Source: a virus
Length of the DNA stretch: 37,276 nt
Strand: one strand, 5' to 3'
IMG/VR virus record: IMGVR_UViG_3300049846_001431
Location: 1 to 37,276 of that record
Every line of letters starts with the position of its first letter. The stretch's first letter is position 1. The notes beneath the pieces were generated by a model. It was given only the letters and a program-made list of their open reading frames with translations. It made no database searches and was not told the DNA's origin. A program made the translations under genes and the position numbers. This document shows positions 31,391-37,276 of the stretch, one piece after another.

Positions 31391-32416
31391 TTAGAACCTA
31401 CATTGACTTACGGTAGCCGCACCATAAGACGGGGCTACAGCCATTTTGAGCTTGGGAGAGTAGCAAATTGCGCGCTGCTGCATGGTCCCAGGTCGCTGCA
31501 TGTTATGCCAGATAACGCCATCATAGCTAAACCCTGAGTTACTATTAGCTCCGGTTTGCCCACCAATTAAGTAAACATCAGGGCCAGGACACCAGACAAT
31601 GCCGGCTCCCGCACTTATCGTTTCCAGTGTGTCTATTCTTGTCCAGCGCTTGCCATCTCTTGATGTATACACTCGGTTAGACGTGCCCAAACAAGTAGCG
31701 ACAAACATCCCCAATTTTGGGGACCACTCAACGCCCGTACATGTTTCTCCGGCCGTGAATCCCGTTGTAGCAGCAGTCCATGTGATACCGTCCAGAGACC
31801 ACATCGCATCTCCGCCACCAGAGCGGTCACAGCTAGCCACCCAAATTTTCAATTCCGGAGACCATGCCGGGAAAATGTACACACCTGCTGGCGTTGTCCT
31901 TTGGGTCCAGTTTATGCCGTCCGGGCTCGTTGCGGCACATGTCGTATCATTATCAAAATTGATTGCGACAAACTGGCGCTGCTCATGTGAGTAGCGAACA
32001 CCACGCCAGAGGCCGGCTCCAAGGGTAACGGCAGTCCAAATGATACCGTCATAGCTGATACACCCTTGCGCGGTTGCGGAAGCTACTGCAACAAAACAGC
32101 GAAGGTCAGAAGACCAGCACACGCTTCGCCATGTACCGGATGGAACCGTACGGTTTATCCAATTAACGCCGTCTCTAGAGGTCATACAGGCGCTGGATTC
32201 CCCCACCGCAGCAAAAATGCCTAGTTCTGGAGACCAACACACATCTGACCATGTACCAGAAGACGGACAGCTAGATACCGTCCAGCGTGGGACGATATTA
32301 GAACGGACTTGAATCCTACCGCCTAACCGACCGCTAAGACGGTTTCCTCCAGGAGGAAGCAAAGTGCTACCGGTGGCCCGGCGCCGTTTGGGCATGTCTG
32401 GAACATTTTTCGCCAT
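31391..32416 (-). CDS. BNR-like beta-propeller protein
   Basis: A 341-aa protein. About six blades of 42-47 residues repeat the pattern 'W/V-x-W-S-P-E-L-x-x-F-V-A ... S-x-D-G-x-x-W' (e.g. 'WSPELGIFAAVG', 'WSPELKIWVAS', 'WSPKLGMFVATC'). A last partial blade pairs with the N-terminal strand, so seven blades are likely. Such domains bind glycans or act in virion surface recognition. An Arg-rich 30-residue N-terminus may anchor it. AGG lies about 9 nt before the ATG. Confidence 0.75.
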   Translation of the reverse strand: MAKNVPDMPKRRRATGSTLLPPGGNRLSGRLGGRIQVRSNIVPRWTVSSCPSSGTWSDVCWSPELGIFAAVGESSACMTSRDGVNWINRTVPSGTWRSVCWSSDLRCFVAVASATAQGCISYDGIIWTAVTLGAGLWRGVRYSHEQRQFVAINFDNDTTCAATSPDGINWTQRTTPAGVYIFPAWSPELKIWVASCDRSGGGDAMWSLDGITWTAATTGFTAGETCTGVEWSPKLGMFVATCLGTSNRVYTSRDGKRWTRIDTLETISAGAGIVWCPGPDVYLIGGQTGANSNSGFSYDGVIWHNMQRPGTMQQRAICYSPKLKMAVAPSYGAATVSQCRF

Positions 32417-32433
32417 CGGCGTACCTACAAATA

Positions 32434-32844
32434 TTAGTAGTCTGCGTAAACAGCGCTAGGCTTCAACAGAGCGGCGATAGTCGTACCAATGGTGCAGGTC
32501 AGCTTGTAACCGGCCGGCAATGGCAAATCGAGCTGAATCGTGGTCTCTGCGAGCGCGGCAACTTCGGACAGCGTGGTCGCTGCGATGGTCGCTTCCGTGA
32601 AAAGCACGTTGTTCGTAGCAACAGTAGGGTCACTGCCGTTGTTAATGAACAGACGAAAAACCGTCGCGGTGTTGGTACCAGTAGCGCGCACGCGAACATA
32701 GTCCACACGCGAGCCGTTCGCACCAGCCGTCATAATCGTGCTAACTGTGCCCGTGCCGTCCTTAGCAGTGTTAGCCGTTTGTAAGTCAGCGCCCCAGGAA
32801 ACCTTGGGCGACAATGGGAAGATTGGAACGGTATTAGCCGCCAT
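32434..32844 (-). CDS. virion decoration-like beta protein
   Basis: A 136-aa Thr/Ala-rich beta protein ('DYVRVRATGTNTATVFRLFI') typical of small jelly-roll proteins on phage capsids or fibres. GGAGG, overlapping the previous gene's stop region, precedes the ATG. The role is inferred from style and position. Confidence 0.55.
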   Translation of the reverse strand: MAANTVPIFPLSPKVSWGADLQTANTAKDGTGTVSTIMTAGANGSRVDYVRVRATGTNTATVFRLFINNGSDPTVATNNVLFTEATIAATTLSEVAALAETTIQLDLPLPAGYKLTCTIGTTIAALLKPSAVYADY

Positions 32845-32847
32845 GAA

Positions 32848-33276
32848 CTAGAGACCTCCGAAATTTGTTTGCTGAACCACGGTCAGAGCCGCAGTAATTA
32901 CCGCGTTGTTGATACTGGTAGCTGTTGCAACACCAAGCACTGGAGTCACGAGCGTTGGTGTATTCGCAAAAACCAGCGCTCCCGTGCCAGTCTCATCGCT
33001 AATCACACCCGCCAGTTCAGACGAACTAGTAGAGGCGTGCACAGACAGCTTATCCGTTGTTACAACTAGGGTTTTGCTTGTAGGAATCGTAGTACCATTA
33101 ATGGTACCGGGCGATGTTATGTTGTTGCTGTCATCAACAATGAGGCCAGAGTTCTGCAACAGCTTTCCGCTGGTACCGTCAAAACGCACTACTGCATTGT
33201 CGGTCGAGCTTGCAGCCCCCGTAGTATCTCCAGAACCGCCCCCGCCTCCAGAACCAATTGGACCAAAAGCTGACAT
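32848..33276 (-). CDS. fibre/decoration-like repeat protein
   Basis: A 142-aa protein. A Gly/Ser N-terminal linker is followed by 'DNAVVRFDGTSGKLLQNSG' and 'TGALVFANTPTLVTPVLG', segments that recur in phage tail-fibre and capsid-fibre connectors. It probably forms a trimeric stalk. Confidence 0.6.
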   Translation of the reverse strand: MSAFGPIGSGGGGGSGDTTGAASSTDNAVVRFDGTSGKLLQNSGLIVDDSNNITSPGTINGTTIPTSKTLVVTTDKLSVHASTSSSELAGVISDETGTGALVFANTPTLVTPVLGVATATSINNAVITAALTVVQQTNFGGL

Positions 33277-33279
33277 GCG

Positions 33280-33711
33280 TTACGCCAGTCCTTGCATTGC
33301 GGTAATAGCAAGCGTTGTCGCAGCGGAGCCGCCCGTTCGTTTTCCAACAACCCGAACCCATTTGTAGCAAGCCGGGATTGGGATAACGATTTGACCGTTA
33401 CCCAACATCTGGAAATTAGCCGTGCGAATAGGAATTGTAGAATCCGTCCCGCTCGTTGTCGGACTGCCTTGCGCTGCTAGGTCAAACCAATCTGAGCTAC
33501 CGGGGGCGGTGTCACCAGCCGTCAATGCGGCTTGTGCCTTGATTTCGACGGAAGTCGCGTCAAACCCAGCTACAACACAGAACAACAACAGCTGGTTGAA
33601 ATTCTGCATACGATAGGTACTGACGTTGGAGCTATCATACGAGGTGCCTAGAGACGTAGTGGCAGCTCGCAAGACCTTTCCGTCTGAGGAGACTTGTGGA
33701 TTATAGCTCAT
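33280..33711 (-). CDS. virion decoration-like beta protein
   Basis: A 143-aa beta-sandwich-like protein ('MQNFNQLLLFCVVAGF' and 'IPIPACYKWVRVVGKR'), similar in style to the gene at 32434. It is separated by 3 bp from the next gene. Probably a minor capsid or fibre-associated protein. Confidence 0.55.
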   Translation of the reverse strand: MSYNPQVSSDGKVLRAATTSLGTSYDSSNVSTYRMQNFNQLLLFCVVAGFDATSVEIKAQAALTAGDTAPGSSDWFDLAAQGSPTTSGTDSTIPIRTANFQMLGNGQIVIPIPACYKWVRVVGKRTGGSAATTLAITAMQGLA

Positions 33712-33723
33712 AGGTCACCTCAA

Positions 33724-34107
33724 TTAGAGGACATCGGCCGAGTCAAAACCCGTGACCACGACATGGAAGCCCGTGGGCGCACCAGCAGCCGAAGCATCAT
33801 TCTCAACACGCCACGAAATAGCCGTGGTCGAGGTAGAAACGATGTTGCAGATATACGACACGCCCGTACCAGATTCCAATGCTTGCACGGTAAACGCGGG
33901 CGCTCTTCCGAACGGCTCCGCAAATTGAATCGTATAGACGTTGTTGGCCTGCTCCGAGCAGTAGCCGCGTGTCCAGCCTTCCGGCATGATTGTTGACGTT
34001 TGAGTCGTATTAGACGCGGAGGCAGCTTCTACCGGCACGCTGGACTCAGCGATACGGAAAACTTCAACCCGCGGATTTCTTTGCGGAGATTTAATACTGT
34101 TGCGCAT
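33724..34107 (-). CDS. virion protein
   Basis: A 127-aa protein with a basic N-terminus, then a beta-rich body ('NVYTIQFAEPFGRAPAFTVQ'). It is the first gene after the terminator hairpin at 34142-34187, so its expression depends on read-through or a local promoter. Confidence 0.55.
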   Translation of the reverse strand: MRNSIKSPQRNPRVEVFRIAESSVPVEAASASNTTQTSTIMPEGWTRGYCSEQANNVYTIQFAEPFGRAPAFTVQALESGTGVSYICNIVSTSTTAISWRVENDASAAGAPTGFHVVVTGFDSADVL

Positions 34108-34141
34108 GATTTTTCTATTACCTTTTTTGTATATGCAAAAC

Positions 34142-34187
34142 GAAAATGCAGGGAGGGGGATGGATTCGGACCATCACCCCGCCCTGC
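34142..34187 (-). terminator. strong rho-independent terminator or attenuator
   Basis: A near-perfect 40-nt hairpin: GCAGGG and GGGG pair with CCCC and CCCTGC, and an inner GATGG/CCATC stem closes an ATTCGGA loop (34148-34187). On the minus strand it is followed by ATTTTCGTTTT. It separates capsid genes from the distal virion genes. Confidence 0.75.
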
Positions 34188-34200
34188 AAAATTCTAGAGA

Positions 34201-34752
34201 TTACGCTTCGGAGGCCCAGACGCCCTTACCACCGATAACCCACCAACCGGTGGAACCATCGCTAACAAGCACGAGATAGTCACCCTTCTTCGCCGTTGCC
34301 TTCGTGTTGATGGCATCTTTGTCGACAGTGCCGCTAAACGACACAAGGTCACCGGTAGCAGCGCCGTGCACGCCACCGAAAATACCATCCGAAGAGTGCG
34401 GGCTTATGCTAACTTTCGCCGCACCATCCGCACCCGTGTTCTGCACCGTGATACGCTTGCCAGCATTACCAGCCGCAGCATCCGGCAACGTGATAACCGC
34501 GTTATCAGTCGCCGTCTGGATAACAGCATCGCCATCAACGGCTGAACCAACCGTGTACGCCGCGCCACCCGCAACAAGCTTTTGCAGACCGGTAATACGA
34601 CCGGTCACATCAAGTGAACTGGCCATAGTAGCCGCGCCGGTAACAGCGACAGTGCTATCAAAAGTAGCCGCACTAGCAATAGGAAACGTAGCGGTACCGT
34701 CCAAGGCATTGGCCAAGGCGAGTAAATCTTTGGGACTTGCGTGATAAGCCAT
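34201..34752 (-). CDS. capsid fibre/decoration protein
   Basis: A 183-aa Ala/Thr/Val-rich protein. The middle has short repeats 'TFDSTVAVTGAATMASSLDVTGRI' and the C-terminal domain is beta-rich, ending 'STGWWVIGGKGVWAS'. GGGAG lies 9 nt before the ATG and 23 bp separate it from the major capsid stop. Position directly after the major capsid gene favours a head decoration role. Confidence 0.6.
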   Translation of the reverse strand: MAYHASPKDLLALANALDGTATFPIASAATFDSTVAVTGAATMASSLDVTGRITGLQKLVAGGAAYTVGSAVDGDAVIQTATDNAVITLPDAAAGNAGKRITVQNTGADGAAKVSISPHSSDGIFGGVHGAATGDLVSFSGTVDKDAINTKATAKKGDYLVLVSDGSTGWWVIGGKGVWASEA

Positions 34753-34775
34753 GTAGTTTTCTCCCTTTTTGCGAA

Positions 34776-35999
34776 TTACGCGAGACCGTAAAGAACGCCC
34801 TGAGCAGCCGGGTGGCAGAACAGTTCGCCGTAGCAAGCGTAACGCGCTTCATACGCATCAGCCGAGCTGGAACGCAGGAGCACCGTGCCGTCTTCGTCCG
34901 CCCACTTCGGGGCTTCCGCGGTCAACAGCATGATGTTGTCCGTGTTCAGCGCAAAGAAGTGGTCATCCGGGCACATGCGGTCAGGAACAATCGCAACCTC
35001 ACCCGAGTTAGTAATCCACTCGATACCTTTGAAGTTAAACGCCGCCTTGTTGAAAATCGGGTCCCGGTTGCTAACCGCGCAATAACGCAACTTGTCACCA
35101 AGCAGGTTCTGAATCTTGCGGTACTGCTTAAAGCTCGTCACCAACAGGTCCGGGCTCTCGCCCGAGTTGAATTCGACTTCCGTCACCAGCTGGTTAATAA
35201 GGTCCGTGGTAACACCAGCGCTGGAAGCATCAACCTGCGAAGCTTGCCAACGATTACCAATCGAAAGACCATACTTCGTGCTAGAAGTCGCCTTGGTAAC
35301 ACCAAGAATCGACTCAAGGTCATTGTCCTTCGACCGCTGCATATAAACCTTCGCGCTCGTCGCCGAAGCACCGGTAGCCGCCGCGAGGGTAGCCGAGGTA
35401 CCAACAAGCGAAACATCGCGAGTCGTATAGTTCACCGCCGTGATTTCGAGCTGGGTCGTCTCCGAACCAACGTTCACGTAGTCTTTCTTCTCAACGAAGC
35501 TACGCACCCACGTCGAAGCAAGAGCGCGCACAACGTAGGGCGAACCCGAAGTACCTGCACCGCTAACCGTAGTCGCGTTATCACCTTCGAACAGCTTGCC
35601 ATTCTCATACGCGAACAGCTGACGGCTCATGTTGCGCATGAAGGACTCAACGCCCTTCTTCACCATACGCTTGGTAGCTTGCTCGAAAGCGCTCTCTTCG
35701 CCCTTCGACGCAATCATTGCCTCGCGGTCCAGAAGAATACGCGCATAGAGCTTTTTACGCGTCAAAGAAGCGTTCTCGTCTTGGAACACGTTGCTCTCAG
35801 GCAACGAACCCGAACCAACGCTACCCGCGAAACCAAGCACGGCTTCGAGGCTGAGCGACTTACCTTTGAAGGCACCGTGCTCTTTGCGAATCTTAGAAAG
35901 CAGAGGAGTCGCAGTATTGAAAACCGCGTAGCTCTTCTTTCCGTAAAGGATTTTGAACATATTAGAAAGCGTGCTAGTAGAAGCTGAAATGTCTGCCAT
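34776..35999 (-). CDS. major capsid protein
   Basis: A 407-aa protein with the order N-terminal helical arm, 'KTLYG'-like segment, long spine-helix region ('SAFEQATKRMVKKGVESFMRN') and beta-rich P-domain. It ends 'HPAAQGVLYGLA'. The length, position after the scaffold-like gene and overall style fit an HK97-fold capsid protein, though no signature motif alone proves it. GGAG lies 12 nt upstream, next to a hairpin in the leader. Confidence 0.8.
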   Translation of the reverse strand: MADISASTSTLSNMFKILYGKKSYAVFNTATPLLSKIRKEHGAFKGKSLSLEAVLGFAGSVGSGSLPESNVFQDENASLTRKKLYARILLDREAMIASKGEESAFEQATKRMVKKGVESFMRNMSRQLFAYENGKLFEGDNATTVSGAGTSGSPYVVRALASTWVRSFVEKKDYVNVGSETTQLEITAVNYTTRDVSLVGTSATLAAATGASATSAKVYMQRSKDNDLESILGVTKATSSTKYGLSIGNRWQASQVDASSAGVTTDLINQLVTEVEFNSGESPDLLVTSFKQYRKIQNLLGDKLRYCAVSNRDPIFNKAAFNFKGIEWITNSGEVAIVPDRMCPDDHFFALNTDNIMLLTAEAPKWADEDGTVLLRSSSADAYEARYACYGELFCHPAAQGVLYGLA

Positions 36000-36011
36000 G
36001 AATCATAAAAT

Positions 36012-36035
36012 CTCCGCGCCAACACATGGGGGCGC
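36012..36035 (-). promoter_or_regulatory. hairpin immediately upstream of the capsid ribosome site
   Basis: On the minus strand GCGCC (36035-36031) pairs with GGCGC (36020-36016) around a 10-nt loop, and the Shine-Dalgarno GGAG (36015-36012) follows directly. Such leader hairpins can protect mRNA or tune translation of the most abundant protein. Confidence 0.4.
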
Positions 36036-36074
36036 CTTACAGGTAAAAAGGAACTAAACTTTTTGGGGTTCTAA

Positions 36075-37276
36075 CTAAAAAAGGTCTGCTTCGCTGAAGG
36101 ACGTGAAATCTTCGCGTGAAGTTTTGGTCTTAGCGGTCTTTGTACCCGCCTTGGCCATAGTAGCAACCGGGGCGGCAGCAACTTTCTTACTAACAGTTGT
36201 CGCGCGCTTCTTCTGGACTGCTTCCTTGAACACTTCCTTAACGTCGTCTGGCGTCCAATCCGGGTTATCACGGAGCATCTTTGCCGCTTGGTCCCACAAT
36301 TTCTCGTTCTTAGCGAGTTCTGGGTCCACCGACTCCAACACTTCTTTTGCCGTTTTATAACTTCGGTTGATACCAATTTGGTCGGCCACTACCTCAGGAG
36401 TAATCGTAGCAGGGTCCCCACCCTGTTTACGCACCAGCTCGGCCAACCCATCCCGAGTCTGGACAAACTCCTCAATCGAGGATTTCGCACCGTCTATTGC
36501 CTTGGTCACCCGCTCCTGGAATGTCCTTTCGGCCTGTTCCTGTTGCTGGCGCTGGATAGCCTGCGCATACTTCGATTTCGTATATTCTTGCTCTTCCTTG
36601 ACCTCAAACAGTTCGCGTTGTTCTGGAGTCAGTTTCGCCAACTCCTGCGCCTGTTTCATCAGGGAATCGCGCAAGTTTTTCACATATTGACGAGCATCGA
36701 TTTTCTCACCGAGCCCGTTCATATCAATCATTGCCTGCACAGCTTCGAAGATTTTTCCTTCGGCAGCCTTGTTGTGCATATCCGTAATCAACTGACCATG
36801 CCGCGTACGGACATTTTCGAAGTTCTGAATCTCGGCCGCAGCTTGCTTCCGCTGCGCCGCCAATTCATTGTACTTACGGTCCCAAGCAACCTTACCGGCG
36901 AAGTTCTCCAAGAGGTCCTTCACCGCCACCGGCTGCATTTTGCCGTCTACTTTCCACTCAATGACAGCCGTTTCCGACAGTGGAACCGTCGTGTCACCGG
37001 CCTTGAAGGTCAGCTGCTTTGGCTCTTTCGCGCCGGGCACCGCCGCTGTAGCTGCTGCGGCTGCCGCTGCTTTTGCAACTGCTTCTGCCTCGGCCTCTTT
37101 CGGGTCCTTAGCAACTGCCGCGTCACCGGACTCTTCCGGTGCTTCTACAGTAGTCTTTTTCTCAGCTTCGGCCGAAACATCTTTTTTTGGTGTTTCGCTC
37201 GAAGTCGCCTCTTCGTCATCGCTTCCGGAATCAAAGCCCGGAACATTTAATGAGGAGAGGTCAGAATCAAACAGGT
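36075..37276 (-). CDS. scaffold-like virion assembly protein, N-terminus missing
   Basis: The frame is open to the window edge, giving at least 400 residues. It is acidic, Ala/Glu/Gln/Lys-rich and mostly helical with coiled coil ('NELAAQRKQAAAEIQNFENV'), preceded by a long acidic Ala-rich N-terminal region and ending 'SFSEADLF'. A GTG at 37040 is in frame but not the real start, because the frame continues upstream. This is the layout of phage scaffolding proteins, and it directly precedes the major capsid gene. A capsid-assembly protease could be fused upstream, out of view. Confidence 0.7.
   Translation of the reverse strand, partial: LFDSDLSSLNVPGFDSGSDDEEATSSETPKKDVSAEAEKKTTVEAPEESGDAAVAKDPKEAEAEAVAKAAAAAAATAAVPGAKEPKQLTFKAGDTTVPLSETAVIEWKVDGKMQPVAVKDLLENFAGKVAWDRKYNELAAQRKQAAAEIQNFENVRTRHGQLITDMHNKAAEGKIFEAVQAMIDMNGLGEKIDARQYVKNLRDSLMKQAQELAKLTPEQRELFEVKEEQEYTKSKYAQAIQRQQQEQAERTFQERVTKAIDGAKSSIEEFVQTRDGLAELVRKQGGDPATITPEVVADQIGINRSYKTAKEVLESVDPELAKNEKLWDQAAKMLRDNPDWTPDDVKEVFKEAVQKKRATTVSKKVAAAPVATMAKAGTKTAKTKTSREDFTSFSEADLF

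Larger units (their letters stand above)
99..36172. repeat. dispersed 10-mer family GCNRCCGGGG, 28 copies
   Basis: Plus-strand copies start at 1192, 3606, 6745, 7114, 8723, 9018, 11827, 14003, 17017, 17707, 20425, 21925, 23336, 25583, 27459, 30192, 31283, 33496 and 36163. Minus-strand copies (read as CCCCGGYNGC) start at 99, 546, 4004, 7305, 12460, 18084, 21696, 22733 and 25207. The longer consensus is ATGCTACCGGGGGCGG. They lie inside genes in several reading frames and both senses. At 50% GC about 0.6 copies would be expected. Counted by eye, so one or two may be missed. Confidence 0.8.

Noticed and set aside
34737-35987. 416-codon open frame antisense to the major capsid gene
   Set aside because: Arg/Asn-rich, without domain or ribosome site; it exists only because of the codon choice of the capsid gene on the other strand.
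36288-37250. 320-codon open frame antisense to the scaffold-like gene
   Set aside because: Phe/Leu/Arg-rich mirror of a Lys/Glu/Ala-rich coiled-coil gene; no initiation signals.
1-37276. CRISPR array near the Cas4-like gene
   Set aside because: No regularly spaced identical repeats were found; phage Cas4-like nucleases occur without CRISPR.

Overview
The window is one continuous stretch of a tailed double-stranded DNA bacteriophage genome; nothing in it looks like bacterial chromosome. It has about 50% GC, genes packed end to end with ATGA and GTGA stop/start overlaps, clear Shine-Dalgarno sites, and complete replication, virion and lysis modules. The lysis cassette (holin, GH24 lysozyme, coiled-coil spanin-like proteins) points to a Gram-negative host. 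No tail tape-measure, tail-tube or sheath gene is visible. A ring-adaptor-like protein, a large nozzle-like protein and several Ala/Gly-rich 'ejection' proteins are present instead, so a short-tailed (podovirus-type) virion is the best inference. Terminase and portal genes are not here and probably lie beyond the right edge, upstream of the scaffold-like gene.

Layout. (1) 1-924, minus strand: start of a DUF2493/SLOG-type gene and a PrimPol/RepB-type primase. (2) 974-18600, plus strand: the early and middle region. It starts with a minimal metzincin metalloprotease, then many small genes of unknown function. After these come a YkgJ-type cysteine-cluster protein and ThyX (3538-4757), a tRNA with anticodon CAT (6346-6417), an RNA ligase of the DRB0094 type, and a P-loop protein paired with a small serine recombinase. 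A replication/recombination block follows (RuvC-like, zinc-ribbon, HNH, Cas4-like nuclease, Sak4-like ATPase, DUF669-like SSB), then a 273-bp non-coding region and a family A DNA polymerase. The strand ends with a 5'(3')-deoxyribonucleotidase and a dATP/dGTP-diphosphohydrolase-like protein. A single minus-strand virion-type gene (5412-5978) interrupts this region. (3) 18380-37276, minus strand, transcribed right to left: scaffold-like protein, major capsid, decoration/fibre-like proteins, a beta-propeller, an exported trypsin-like protease, adaptor, nozzle, ejection proteins, and lysis genes.

How it fits together: ThyX, the nucleotidase and the DUF5664 protein shape the dNTP pool. PrimPol, PolA, SSB, Sak4-like ATPase, Cas4-like nuclease and RuvC-like resolvase form a replication-recombination set. 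The minus-strand operon builds the particle and ends in lysis.

The most unusual signal is not a gene. A 10-mer family GCNRCCGGGG (longer consensus ATGCTACCGGGGGCGG) occurs 28 times by my manual count, on both strands, inside coding sequence and in several reading frames. About 0.6 copies are expected by chance. Its function is unknown. Other points of interest are a tRNA-like 3' half without a 5' half (14250-14297), an exported serine protease inside the virion operon, a 221-bp antisense overlap of two genes (18380-18600), and two inverted-repeat operator candidates.
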